From the NCBI GenBank assembly GCA_024103355.1, contig JAGFIU010000024.1, forward strand, positions 62,001-126,000: a DNA stretch of 64,000 nucleotides, read 5' to 3'. Shown here piece by piece: positions 1-8,343 of the stretch. How positions within the stretch are numbered: position 1 is the first letter of the stretch; every line of letters begins with the position of its first letter. The DNA is from Bacteroidota bacterium (GTDB lineage: Bacteria > Bacteroidota > Bacteroidia > NS11-12g > UBA955). The position numbers and the translations under genes were made by a program. The notes beneath the pieces were generated by a model. That model saw nothing but the letters and a program-made list of their open reading frames with translations, ran no database searches and was not told where the DNA came from.

Positions 1-574
1 CTGCACTTGGCTCTTTGTTTATGATATTTTCAGGAATTAAACTGTTTTTATTTAGATGCCGAGCAAGTTCATAAACTTGTGTTTTATATAAACTCCCAAT
101 CACTGATACTGCACCACATAAATCACCATACAATGTTCCATACCCAACAGATAATTCACTTTTATTACTAGTATTGAGCAGCAAGTGCTGCTTTTTATTG
201 CTAAATGCCATTAGTAAGTTTGCTCGGATACGCGCCTGTAAATTTTCTTCAGTGATATCAAAATGAGTCTCTCCGTAAACATCATTCTTTAAAACTTCTA
301 GATATGTGTGATACAAAGAGGATATATTGACAATGTGATACGAATTGCCAAGATTTTTGCTCAATGCAACAGCATCTTCTACCGAACTGCGAGATGAAAA
401 TGATGAAGGCATAATGAGCGCAACAACATTATCCGCTCCCAAGGTATTAACCGCTATAGTTTGAACTACTGCTGAATCAATGCCACCCGAACTACCGAGA
501 ACCGCTTTAGTAAAGCCGGAATTAATAAAAAAATCTTTTAATTTTTTTTCGAGTTCAATCTTTAACTTCTCCAT
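1..574 (-). CDS. nadE: NAD+ synthetase, ammonia-type (partial, C-terminus off the window)
   Basis: Makes NAD+ from deamido-NAD+ by ATP-dependent amidation in the cytoplasm. About 191 N-terminal residues are visible. The PP-loop ATP-binding motif GSSGGIDSA lies at residues 27-35, and the conserved TSNKSELSVGYGT stretch follows near residue 145. There is no N-terminal nitrilase (glutaminase) domain: the ATG at 574 is only 20 bases after the stop of the PorT-like gene on the same strand, so this is the short, ammonia-using form. The two genes probably share a transcript. The end of the gene lies beyond base 1. Identification is from motif recognition. Confidence 0.93.
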   Translation of the reverse strand, partial: MEKLKIELEKKLKDFFINSGFTKAVLGSSGGIDSAVVQTIAVNTLGADNVVALIMPSSFSSRSSVEDAVALSKNLGNSYHIVNISSLYHTYLEVLKNDVYGETHFDITEENLQARIRANLLMAFSNKKQHLLLNTSNKSELSVGYGTLYGDLCGAVSVIGSLYKTQVYELARHLNKNSLIPENIINKEPSA

Positions 575-594
575 TTTGCTCAGGAAGGAAACTA

Positions 595-1353
595 TTAAAA
601 TAATATTCCTGCGTGTAACGCCACAAATGTATTGTGAACTGCCGCTTTTTTGTCAGATAAAATATCATTCAAACCATTATTAAATCTTATACTTGAAACA
701 AATGCAGTATTCCCTGAGAAGCGATACTCCATTCCGGCACCGATAAAAGTGGCTATTCTATAAAATCTAATATCATCTCTATATTCACTAAATTCCTGCA
801 TTGTACTCTCCTCATCATCTGAGTTATTATTAAAATATTCAGTTGTTAACTTGTCTTGAGACCCTACTCTTTCTGCTTTAAATTTTGCTTGTGTTCTATA
901 GAGAATACCGGGAGAGAGTCCAAATTGTGCAAACCATGTTATATAGCCAATCTCGTTGATTTTTAGTTTTAATGATATAGGGATTTCAATATAGGTAAGT
1001 TTATAGGTATGTTCAATATTCTCATAATTGAGAGAATCCTTTTTACTTAGGAATGGTGTATTGTTATCCAATTTTATTCTTGTTCTCACATTCGTTGATA
1101 GGAAATCAAATGATAAGAAGTAATTGTTTTTAGACTTCAGTAGATTCCAATCACCGGTTATCCCAATTGAATATCCAACACCCATTCCATTAGAATAAGC
1201 GGGTTTAACAGCTCGATTTGTCCAACAAAAGTTAGCAGAACCGGTAAGCCCCAACTGAAATGCCTTACCGCCTTCCTGGGCAATTAATGAATTTGAAAAT
1301 CCAAAAAATGATATGGCAAGTACCCATACTTTCAAATTAAAATTTTGTTTCAT
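595..1353 (-). CDS. PorT-family outer-membrane beta-barrel protein
   Basis: A 252-residue protein with a Sec signal peptide (hydrophobic run at residues 8-25, ending in LIAQ) and then alternating hydrophobic strands. Its layout matches the PorT/OMP_b-brl_2 family of Bacteroidota. PorT itself is needed for T9SS secretion, but the family is broad and many members have no known role, so I do not name this porT. It sits just upstream of nadE on the same strand and is divergent from gldB, whose product belongs to the gliding/T9SS system. That context makes an envelope or T9SS-related role plausible, not proven. Confidence 0.75.
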   Translation of the reverse strand: MKQNFNLKVWVLAISFFGFSNSLIAQEGGKAFQLGLTGSANFCWTNRAVKPAYSNGMGVGYSIGITGDWNLLKSKNNYFLSFDFLSTNVRTRIKLDNNTPFLSKKDSLNYENIEHTYKLTYIEIPISLKLKINEIGYITWFAQFGLSPGILYRTQAKFKAERVGSQDKLTTEYFNNNSDDEESTMQEFSEYRDDIRFYRIATFIGAGMEYRFSGNTAFVSSIRFNNGLNDILSDKKAAVHNTFVALHAGILF

Positions 1354-1409
1354 ATCTCAAGTAAATAAATAGACGTTTATTTTGCGCAAAAATCAACAAA
1401 AAATAATTA

Positions 1410-2462
1410 ATGCAGTACATCAATTTAAAAAACTTCATTTTCTCCTTCTTCACTCTTGTATTACTAACTGGGTGTAACCACGATCCACTAAACATAAATA
1501 CAGGCAATATTGAGGTTAAACTTAAAATCAAACGATTTGAGCAGGATTTTTATAAACTAAAAGAGGTCATAAATTCTGATGAGAAATTCACTTTAGGGTT
1601 AAAAGAACTCAAGGATAAATATGGTAGTTTCTATTATGATTGGGTACAAGCACCTGGATTAATGGGTATTGGTGATGCAAATTCTCCTGAAACAAAACAG
1701 GTCTTAAAAGAAATCTTGGCAAGCCAAACACTTGAAAAATTAATGAAAATAATCAATGCACACTTTAAAGATTTTAGATCTCAAGAAAGACAACTCACCA
1801 ATGCATTCAAGCATTTCAAATATTATTTCCCAAAAGAACCGATTCCGGATATCGTGACCTTTTTCTCGAATTTCAGCATGACGCTAAATCCTGTAGGTCA
1901 AGGATATGTTGGTATTTCACTGGACATGCACCTAGGGGATACATTTTATATGTATAAGAGCCTACAACCACCCATTGAGAATTATTTTCACAAGTTATTT
2001 GTGCCGGAAAACATAGCTGCATTAACAATGTTAGCGCATGGGAATGATTTATTTTATTATACAAACAAAGACAAAAGTTTTGCGGACAACATGTTTTATT
2101 GGGGTAAACTGCTTTATTTTACTGAAGCAATGATGCCGTACTTGCCAAAACACTATATTATCGGTTATACAAAAGAGGAGTACAAATTTTGCACAGAGGA
2201 AGAGAAAAACATTTGGGACTATATTATCAAATCAGATATACTGTACTCTTCCGAAAAACGGGAATATTACAAATTCTTTTCAGAAGGCCCATTTACTGTT
2301 GCTCAAGGAGTGCCGCCAAAAACGCCCCCTATGTTGGGGAAATTTGTTGGTTGGCAGGCAGTTAGAACATTCATGAAGAAGAATCCTTCAATTACTTTGT
2401 CAGAACTGATGAAAATGGATGATGCAGAAACATTTCTACGAAAAGTGAAATATAAGCCTTAG
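1410..2462 (+). CDS. gldB: Gliding motility lipoprotein GldB
   Basis: A 350-residue lipoprotein: a hydrophobic signal is followed by the lipobox LLTGC, with the lipidated Cys near residue 22. The body matches GldB, with the features IKRFEQDFY near residue 40, GMxNPxGQGYVGISLDxHLG-like sequence around residue 165, and a C-terminal block with VGWQAVRTFM. GldB is one of the proteins required for gliding and T9SS function in Flavobacterium; its biochemical activity is unknown. The gene is divergent from the PorT-like gene, with 56 bp between the starts. The gldC gene that often accompanies gldB is not next to it here. The gene ends with TAG, showing that TAG is a normal stop in this genome. Confidence 0.88.
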   Translation: MQYINLKNFIFSFFTLVLLTGCNHDPLNINTGNIEVKLKIKRFEQDFYKLKEVINSDEKFTLGLKELKDKYGSFYYDWVQAPGLMGIGDANSPETKQVLKEILASQTLEKLMKIINAHFKDFRSQERQLTNAFKHFKYYFPKEPIPDIVTFFSNFSMTLNPVGQGYVGISLDMHLGDTFYMYKSLQPPIENYFHKLFVPENIAALTMLAHGNDLFYYTNKDKSFADNMFYWGKLLYFTEAMMPYLPKHYIIGYTKEEYKFCTEEEKNIWDYIIKSDILYSSEKREYYKFFSEGPFTVAQGVPPKTPPMLGKFVGWQAVRTFMKKNPSITLSELMKMDDAETFLRKVKYKP

Positions 2463-2470
2463 TCTGTTTT

Positions 2471-2478
2471 TATATTTG
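2471..2478 (+). promoter_or_regulatory. -7 promoter element of the PhnP-like gene
   Basis: TATATTTG matches the Bacteroidota -7 consensus TAnnTTTG. It ends 9 bases before the ATG at 2488. A possible in-frame TTG start at 2476 lies inside this element, which argues for the ATG. Confidence 0.6.
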
Positions 2479-2487
2479 CACTCGGCA

Positions 2488-3252
2488 ATGAAAATCACTT
2501 TTTTGGGAACCGGAACTTCGCAGGGCGTACCTGTTATTGCTTGTCCTTGTGAAGTATGCCAATCCCAAGATCCCAAAGACAAAAGACTCAGAACATCAGT
2601 TAAAATTGAAATCAACGGAAATGTTTTTGTAATCGATTCCGGACCGGATTTTAGGCAACAAATGCTTGCAAGCAATACCAAACAATTAGATGCACTGATT
2701 TTCACTCATGAACACAAAGACCATATTGCAGGAATGGATGATATCAGGGCGTTTAACTATTTTTCTAAAAAAGCCATTGACATATATGCAACAGAGCGAG
2801 TTCAACAAGCTCTCAAAAGAGAGTTTTACTATGTCTTCTCAGACGAAAAATATCCCGGCATTCCTGAGGTAAATCTGCATACAATCAACGAAAAAGAACC
2901 CTTTACTATTAACGGAGTTACGTTCTCCCCTATAAGGGTACTTCATTATTATCTGCCTGTTTTGGGATTTAGGGTAGGCGATTTTGTTTATATCACAGAT
3001 GCAAACAAAATTGAAGCTGATGAGTTTGAGAAAATGAGAGGAGTAAAAGTGCTGGTACTTAATGCACTACGCAAACAAAAGCATATATCCCATTTTACAC
3101 TTGATGAAGCAATTGAAATTGCCCAAAGAACAAGAGCTGAACGAACTTTTCTCACTCATATTAGTCACCAACTCGGGAAACATAATGAAGTTGAGAAAGA
3201 ACTTCCAAATGGAATATTTCTAGGATTTGATGGCATGGAGATTAAATTATAG
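2488..3252 (+). CDS. MBL-fold metallohydrolase, PhnP-like
   Basis: A 254-residue cytoplasmic metallo-beta-lactamase-fold enzyme. It begins MKITFLGTGTSQG, as PhnP-type phosphodiesterases do, and carries the metal-binding motif THEHKDH at residues 73-79; further conserved histidines occur at VLHYY and in the C-terminal LTHISHQLG. PhnP proteins hydrolyse cyclic phosphodiesters, and Bacteroidota members near lipB/gldB have been annotated simply as MBL hydrolases, so the substrate is not certain. I chose the ATG at 2488 because the upstream TTG overlaps the promoter. It follows gldB by 25 bp but has its own promoter. Confidence 0.85.
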   Translation: MKITFLGTGTSQGVPVIACPCEVCQSQDPKDKRLRTSVKIEINGNVFVIDSGPDFRQQMLASNTKQLDALIFTHEHKDHIAGMDDIRAFNYFSKKAIDIYATERVQQALKREFYYVFSDEKYPGIPEVNLHTINEKEPFTINGVTFSPIRVLHYYLPVLGFRVGDFVYITDANKIEADEFEKMRGVKVLVLNALRKQKHISHFTLDEAIEIAQRTRAERTFLTHISHQLGKHNEVEKELPNGIFLGFDGMEIKL

Positions 3253-3291
3253 CAGATTCACCAATTAACCAAAAATGTGTTTGTTTCATTT

Positions 3292-5535
3292 CTAATGTTC
3301 ATCTTTTGGCAAATCAATGCGTTTAACTTTCATATATTTATGAGTGTTTGTAATACTACTTATTAACTCATCCAGATGTTTCGTATCTGAAATATATAAA
3401 AGAATTTTACCTTCAAATGTACCCGCATTAGACTCTAAAGTTATTGATTTAATGTTAACCTTCATTGCTTTAGAGATAATATCCGTGAGACTACTAAGCA
3501 CACCAACATCATCTATACCTTCAATCTTTACACCCACCAAAAATTGTTTACTACTATTGTAATATTGTTCTTTCCATTCAGCTTTGACAACTCTATATCC
3601 ATAATTGGACATAAGAGCAATACCGTTGGGGCAGTTTGTTCTGTGAATTTTAATTCCTTCACCCACAGTGATAAATCCAAAAATATCATCTCCGGGTATA
3701 GGATTACAACATGGTGCTAACTTATAGTCAAGTTCTGGGGTATCTCCAACAACAATTTCAGAGGTTTTATCCGGGAAATGTATTATTGGTGCCGGTTTAA
3801 CGTCTACAACTCTTTTTCTAGCTCTCTTTGTTAGAATTCCTTTAAGTTCAATACTTTCTTTTGCTATCAGTCCTTGACCTATAGAGGCAAACAGATCGGT
3901 AGCTGTACGCGCTCTATAAAAATCGACTACTTTATTAATGTAATCATCACTAAAAGCAAGTTTAGCAGTTTTAAATTTTCTTCTTAACACCTCTTTACCC
4001 TCTTCTGCAAACTTTCTTTTTTCTTCATTAAAAAAATCTTTAAGTTTTGCTTTTGCCTTACCGGTAACCACATACCCAAACCATTCTTCTTTTGGTTTCT
4101 GTTTATCAGATGTAAGTATTTCTACCTGATCTCCATTAGTTAATTTTGTTCTAAGTTGGACCAGTTTATTATTGACTTTTGCACCAATACAATGTATCCC
4201 TATTTCAGTATGAATCTCAAATGCAAAATCAAGTGTAGTAGAATTTGCGGGCATTCTTTTTAATTCTCCTTTAGGAGTAAACACAAATATCTCTTCCTCT
4301 AGTAACTGACTCTTAAATTCATCCAAGAAATCTAATGCATTTGGACCTGGATTTTCGAGTACATCTTTCACCCTGAGCAGCCATTCATCCAGTCCCTTAT
4401 CAGAGTCTTTCCCAGATGAATTGTTCTTGTATTTCCAATGTGCAGCATAGCCCTGTTCAGCAACCTCATCCATTCGCTTAGAACGAATTTGAACTTCAAC
4501 CCACAAACCATCCATTCCCATCACAGTAGTATGTAATGATTCGTAGCCATTGCTCTTGGGTTGTGATATCCAATCTCTTAAACGCGATGGATTGGGGTAA
4601 TAAATATCTGTAACCAATGAATAAACTCGCCAACACTCTGCCTTCTCTATTTCTTTTTCAGTGTCTACAATAATTCGTATTGCAAAAAGATCATATACTT
4701 CTTCAAATGGAACCTGCTGTTTCTCCATTTTTTGAAGAATACTGTAAATTGACTTTACTCGTCCTTTCATTTCATAAGCAATTCCATGTTTGTCCAAAGC
4801 CGTCTTGATAGGTTCTGCAAATTTTCGCATATACCTATCACGCGAGGCCTTAGTTTCTCTAAGTTTTGTGCTTATTTCACTGTATTTTTTTCTCTCAGTA
4901 TATTTAATAGATAGGTCTTCCAACTCGGTTTTAATTGCATACAAACCAAGTCTATGAGCGAGTGGTGCATAAAAGAACAGCGTTTCAGAAGCAATTTTAA
5001 GCTGGTTTTTTCGCGACATAGACTCCAAAGTTCTCATATTATGCAACCTATCACATAATTTAATCAAGATTACTCTTACATCCTTAGACAATGTGAGTAA
5101 CATCTTTCGAAAATTCTCTGCTTGCATAGAATCAGCATAATCAAAAACTCCCGAAATCTTTGTTAGCCCATCAACAATCAACGCTACTTTCTGACCAAAT
5201 TTTTTCTCAATATACTCTATTGAATAATCGCTATCTTCAACAACATCATGTATAAGCGCACATGCTATTGAGGTCGCTCCCAAACCAATCTCTTTGGCAG
5301 CAATACGTGCAACTTCTATTGGATGAAAAATATATGGAACCCCGGATTTCCGTCTAACCCCTTTATGTGCATCCAATGCCAAATCAAAAGCATCTCGAAT
5401 CAGCTTCTTATCTTCTTTGGTCAAAGTAAATCTTATAGAACGCAACAACCTCCTATAACGATTGATGATTTCTTTGTTTTCAAGTTCTTCTTTGCTTAGT
5501 TCCAATAATGTAGATTTACTCTTTTCTTTTGTCAT
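3292..5535 (-). CDS. rsh: RelA/SpoT-family (p)ppGpp synthetase/hydrolase
   Basis: A 747-residue long RSH protein that makes and degrades the stringent-response alarmone (p)ppGpp. Domains in order: HD hydrolase (His71, His96-Asp97, Glu100-Asp101 in ALIHDVVEDSD), RelA/SpoT synthetase at about 255-370 (GRVKSIYSILQKM, DWISQPKSNGYESLHT), TGS at about 405-465 and a C-terminal ACT domain at about 670-747. Both halves look intact, so it should be bifunctional like SpoT/Rel. A -7 element (CAAAACTA read on the plus strand, 5557-5564) lies 22 bases before the start. Confidence 0.95.
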   Translation of the reverse strand: MTKEKSKSTLLELSKEELENKEIINRYRRLLRSIRFTLTKEDKKLIRDAFDLALDAHKGVRRKSGVPYIFHPIEVARIAAKEIGLGATSIACALIHDVVEDSDYSIEYIEKKFGQKVALIVDGLTKISGVFDYADSMQAENFRKMLLTLSKDVRVILIKLCDRLHNMRTLESMSRKNQLKIASETLFFYAPLAHRLGLYAIKTELEDLSIKYTERKKYSEISTKLRETKASRDRYMRKFAEPIKTALDKHGIAYEMKGRVKSIYSILQKMEKQQVPFEEVYDLFAIRIIVDTEKEIEKAECWRVYSLVTDIYYPNPSRLRDWISQPKSNGYESLHTTVMGMDGLWVEVQIRSKRMDEVAEQGYAAHWKYKNNSSGKDSDKGLDEWLLRVKDVLENPGPNALDFLDEFKSQLLEEEIFVFTPKGELKRMPANSTTLDFAFEIHTEIGIHCIGAKVNNKLVQLRTKLTNGDQVEILTSDKQKPKEEWFGYVVTGKAKAKLKDFFNEEKRKFAEEGKEVLRRKFKTAKLAFSDDYINKVVDFYRARTATDLFASIGQGLIAKESIELKGILTKRARKRVVDVKPAPIIHFPDKTSEIVVGDTPELDYKLAPCCNPIPGDDIFGFITVGEGIKIHRTNCPNGIALMSNYGYRVVKAEWKEQYYNSSKQFLVGVKIEGIDDVGVLSSLTDIISKAMKVNIKSITLESNAGTFEGKILLYISDTKHLDELISSITNTHKYMKVKRIDLPKDEH

Positions 5536-5556
5536 AAATATTGACTTTTACTACTG

Positions 5557-5564
5557 CAAAACTA
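5557..5564 (-). promoter_or_regulatory. -7 promoter element of rsh
   Basis: On the minus strand this reads TAGTTTTG, a full match to TAnnTTTG, 21 bases before the rsh ATG at 5535. Confidence 0.5.
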
Positions 5565-5699
5565 ACAAATACCCATACTGACTGCATTTTAATTATCCAA
5601 GATGATGTCAATATTTGACACTAAAAAAACTGTAAAACCCATAATTCCTGCATTACAAATAATTTTTCATATTGATTTCATTATTGACAACAGATAATA

Positions 5700-5707
5700 T
5701 ATATTTG
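5700..5707 (+). promoter_or_regulatory. -7 promoter element of tRNA-Leu and possibly tig
   Basis: TATATTTG matches TAnnTTTG and lies 36 bases before the tRNA. TTGACA starts at 5684 but is closer than usual for a -33 element. Confidence 0.5.
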
Positions 5708-5743
5708 CACCCCTCAAAAAAAGAGTTCTTTACTTAAAAAAAT

Positions 5744-5825
5744 GCGGATGTGGCGAAATTGGTAGACGCACTAGACTTAGGATCTAGCGGGGAAACCCGT
5801 GGGGGTTCGACTCCCTTCATCCGCA
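5744..5825 (+). tRNA. tRNA-Leu (anticodon UAG)
   Basis: An 82-nt class II tRNA. The acceptor stem GCGGATG pairs with CATCCGC, and the discriminator is A. The anticodon stem CTAGA/TCTAG encloses the loop CTTAGGA with anticodon TAG at 5778-5780, so it reads CUN leucine codons. The long variable arm CGGGGAAACCCG and the T loop GGTTCGACTCC are typical of leucine tRNAs. CCA is not encoded. G36-G37 is the recognition context for TrmD, whose gene is in this window at 11239. The trigger factor gene follows 37 bp downstream and may share the promoter. Confidence 0.97.
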
Positions 5826-5862
5826 CTCTTTTTATTTTTCATTTCAATTTATAATTAATTCT

Positions 5863-7245
5863 GTGGATATTCAATTTCAAAAAAATGATGACTTGTCAGC
5901 AAAATTGACAGTAACTTTTACTCCTGAAGATTATCAACCCAAGGTTGATGAGCAACTAAAAAAACAACAAAAGAAAGTATCAATAAAAGGTTTCAGGCCG
6001 GGAAAAGCCCCTATGGGAATGGTTAAAAAAATGTATGGGGAATCTGTTCTTATCAATGAGATTAATGAATTGACCAACAAAACTGTAAATGACTATCTCA
6101 AAGATAACAAGATAGAAATCCTTGCCCGACCTATAGAATCCGAAGACCAAAAACCTTTGGATTTTGCGAACCCTGTTGATTTTAGTTTATCTTTTGACAT
6201 TGGATTAGCTCCCGAAGTCAATCTTAATATCTCTGATAAGGATGTGGTAAAAAGATACAAAATACAATTACCCGAAAATGAGTTAGAGGATGAAATCAAA
6301 TTCCTGACAGAGAGATTTGGCGATATGAAAGACAAGGATGTAGTTGAAGCTGACGACCTTATTTATGCTGCTATCAATGAACTTGACAATGATGGGAAGC
6401 ATCTTGAAGGCGGTCTTCATCACAAGCATATTTCTTTTTCTTTAAAAAATATTGAAGATGAGGAAACAAAGAAACTCTTGATAGGAAAGAAAAAGGATGA
6501 GGTTTTCAACATAGATTTATTCAAAATTTACAAGGATGACAAAGCAATGATTACACGTACACTTGAAGTAAGTGAAGATATTGTCAATGACATGAACCCT
6601 GTTGTAGAACTTGAAATACACGAAATAAAATCCCATCAACCTGCACAAGTAAACAAAGACTTGTTTGATAAGGTATTTCCTAATAGCGGTATCACAGAAG
6701 AGACTGCTTTTAGAGAAAAACTAAAAGAAAACATGGGTGAATATTATGCAGAAGAGGCTGAACAACTCTTTGAACACTATCTTGATAAGAAACTAGATGA
6801 GAACCACCCTCTTCCTTTACCTGACAGTTTCTTAAAAAGATGGTTGTTAGAAAGCAAGGAAAGAGAATACAATGAGAGTAATATAGAGGAACGATATGCT
6901 CAAGAAGCATTTGCTCTCAGAAGAATGTTGGTTCGCGAGAAAATTGCAGCAGAAAACAAAATTGAAATCTCCGCAGAAGAAATTGAAGATACTGCTATTG
7001 CATATTCTATCGGGCTTTTCAGACAATATGGAATTCCAAATGCGACTGCTGATATGGTTAAAGACTATGCAATGAAGCAGTTAAAAGAATATTCTTTTGC
7101 GCAAAAAATGCATGATATCGCTCAAAGAAGAAAAGTTACCAATAAACTCAAAGAGATTGTTACAATTCAAGAGGAAGAAATCGGCAAAGAAGATTTCTAC
7201 AAGAAAGTAAATGAGCAAAGAGGCAGCGAAACGGCAACTGCTTAA
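5863..7245 (+). CDS. tig: Trigger factor
   Basis: A 460-residue ribosome-associated chaperone that shields nascent chains. The ribosome-binding signature GFRPGKAP is at residues 43-50. A divergent middle (PPIase-position) region at about 150-245 and a helical C-terminal cradle to residue about 430 follow. The GTG start at 5863 is chosen because MDIQFQKNDDLSAKL aligns with the usual beginning of the family and there is no upstream ATG before the tRNA. The stop is directly abutted by the stop of the convergent gene, with no spacer and no visible terminator between them. Confidence 0.93.
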   Translation: MDIQFQKNDDLSAKLTVTFTPEDYQPKVDEQLKKQQKKVSIKGFRPGKAPMGMVKKMYGESVLINEINELTNKTVNDYLKDNKIEILARPIESEDQKPLDFANPVDFSLSFDIGLAPEVNLNISDKDVVKRYKIQLPENELEDEIKFLTERFGDMKDKDVVEADDLIYAAINELDNDGKHLEGGLHHKHISFSLKNIEDEETKKLLIGKKKDEVFNIDLFKIYKDDKAMITRTLEVSEDIVNDMNPVVELEIHEIKSHQPAQVNKDLFDKVFPNSGITEETAFREKLKENMGEYYAEEAEQLFEHYLDKKLDENHPLPLPDSFLKRWLLESKEREYNESNIEERYAQEAFALRRMLVREKIAAENKIEISAEEIEDTAIAYSIGLFRQYGIPNATADMVKDYAMKQLKEYSFAQKMHDIAQRRKVTNKLKEIVTIQEEEIGKEDFYKKVNEQRGSETATA

Positions 7246-8322
7246 TTACTTCTGTATCAATCTCAGTATTGCATATTGTGGATATTGAGGGCTATTAAAA
7301 AACTCAATGGATGCTGGGTCTAATGTTATATCAGATATCCGAATTGTATTACGACTCGAAAACAACCCTAAAGCATTACTTACATTACTATAATCAGTTT
7401 GTTTCTGAACAATTCCTATTGAGGGGGTAGAAGCTTCAACAAAGTCTGCCAAATCTTGTGATGCACTAATTAACACAAAATCTGTTTTAACAATCTTTCT
7501 TTGATAGTTTGGGTTTGTATTAAAGACTCCATTATCCATATTTCCTAAAAAGAAATCAAAGAATCCAATTCCGGGTACAACTGCTACTCGATTTGAAGGG
7601 GAATATGGGGGGCCACCTTCATTGATAATATTAGAAGCAAAACGCCAAGAAATTTTTTTAATAACAGATTGACTTGTATCTGATTCGGGAAATTCTGCTA
7701 CCCAAAATTCAAAATAGGCATCTTGAGTTTTTGCATTTAATCCATTTACAAAACGTAGATTAATATTAAGTTTGGGTGAGACTGACCAAAAAGGATTCGA
7801 GAAGGATACAGGATAGTTAATTACGGGGTTATTAACAATAATTGTTTTTCCTGTAGCGGTATATCCTGTTTTGTTATCTTTTATCCATAATCGATATGAA
7901 TATTTTGGATTAATTATCTCATTTGAAGAATAAATGACATTTGAACTATTTTGGAAAAAACCTGAATCTTTTGAAATTGAATCAGTTGGAAAAAAGATAA
8001 TTTCTTTCCCGGTTTGCTCCTCAATCAGTTTTATGGTTGCATCCTCAAAATACAATGAATCTTTTATTTGCGCTATCTCATGAGCTGAGATGTTTGGATT
8101 GAGAAAAGTCTTTCCTATTTTCAGATATTGAGTTTGCATACCCAAATCAAGCAAACCATAAACTACTGCTTGTTCTTTATATTCAGTAAAAACTTCAATA
8201 TCATTCTTGCAAGAATATTGCAGCATTAGGATGAATATCACAGCAAACACACCCAAATAATTTCCAACATTCCTTGATATTAAATGTAATTTCAATCTGA
8301 TTGATTTTACTACTTTTGCCAT
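7246..8322 (-). CDS. Putative lipoprotein, DUF4249-like
   Basis: A 358-residue protein whose N-terminal hydrophobic stretch (residues 22-36) ends in a likely lipobox LQYSC, so it is probably anchored in the periplasm or outer membrane. The rest resembles DUF4249-type Bacteroidota lipoproteins: a beta-rich first half (ATIKLIEEQTGKEI, an SYRLWIKD strand) and a C-terminal SNALGLFSSRNTI stretch. The family has no known function and is often found near outer-membrane transport genes, but none is next to it here. The assignment to DUF4249 is from general resemblance only. Confidence 0.6.
   Translation of the reverse strand: MAKVVKSIRLKLHLISRNVGNYLGVFAVIFILMLQYSCKNDIEVFTEYKEQAVVYGLLDLGMQTQYLKIGKTFLNPNISAHEIAQIKDSLYFEDATIKLIEEQTGKEIIFFPTDSISKDSGFFQNSSNVIYSSNEIINPKYSYRLWIKDNKTGYTATGKTIIVNNPVINYPVSFSNPFWSVSPKLNINLRFVNGLNAKTQDAYFEFWVAEFPESDTSQSVIKKISWRFASNIINEGGPPYSPSNRVAVVPGIGFFDFFLGNMDNGVFNTNPNYQRKIVKTDFVLISASQDLADFVEASTPSIGIVQKQTDYSNVSNALGLFSSRNTIRISDITLDPASIEFFNSPQYPQYAILRLIQK
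8311..8318 (+). promoter_or_regulatory. -7 promoter element of the coiled-coil secreted protein
   Basis: TACTTTTG matches TAnnTTTG, 25 bases before the ATG at 8344. It lies inside the first codons of the divergent lipoprotein gene. Confidence 0.5.
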
Positions 8323-8343
8323 ACGCTAAAACGAAGCGCAAAT

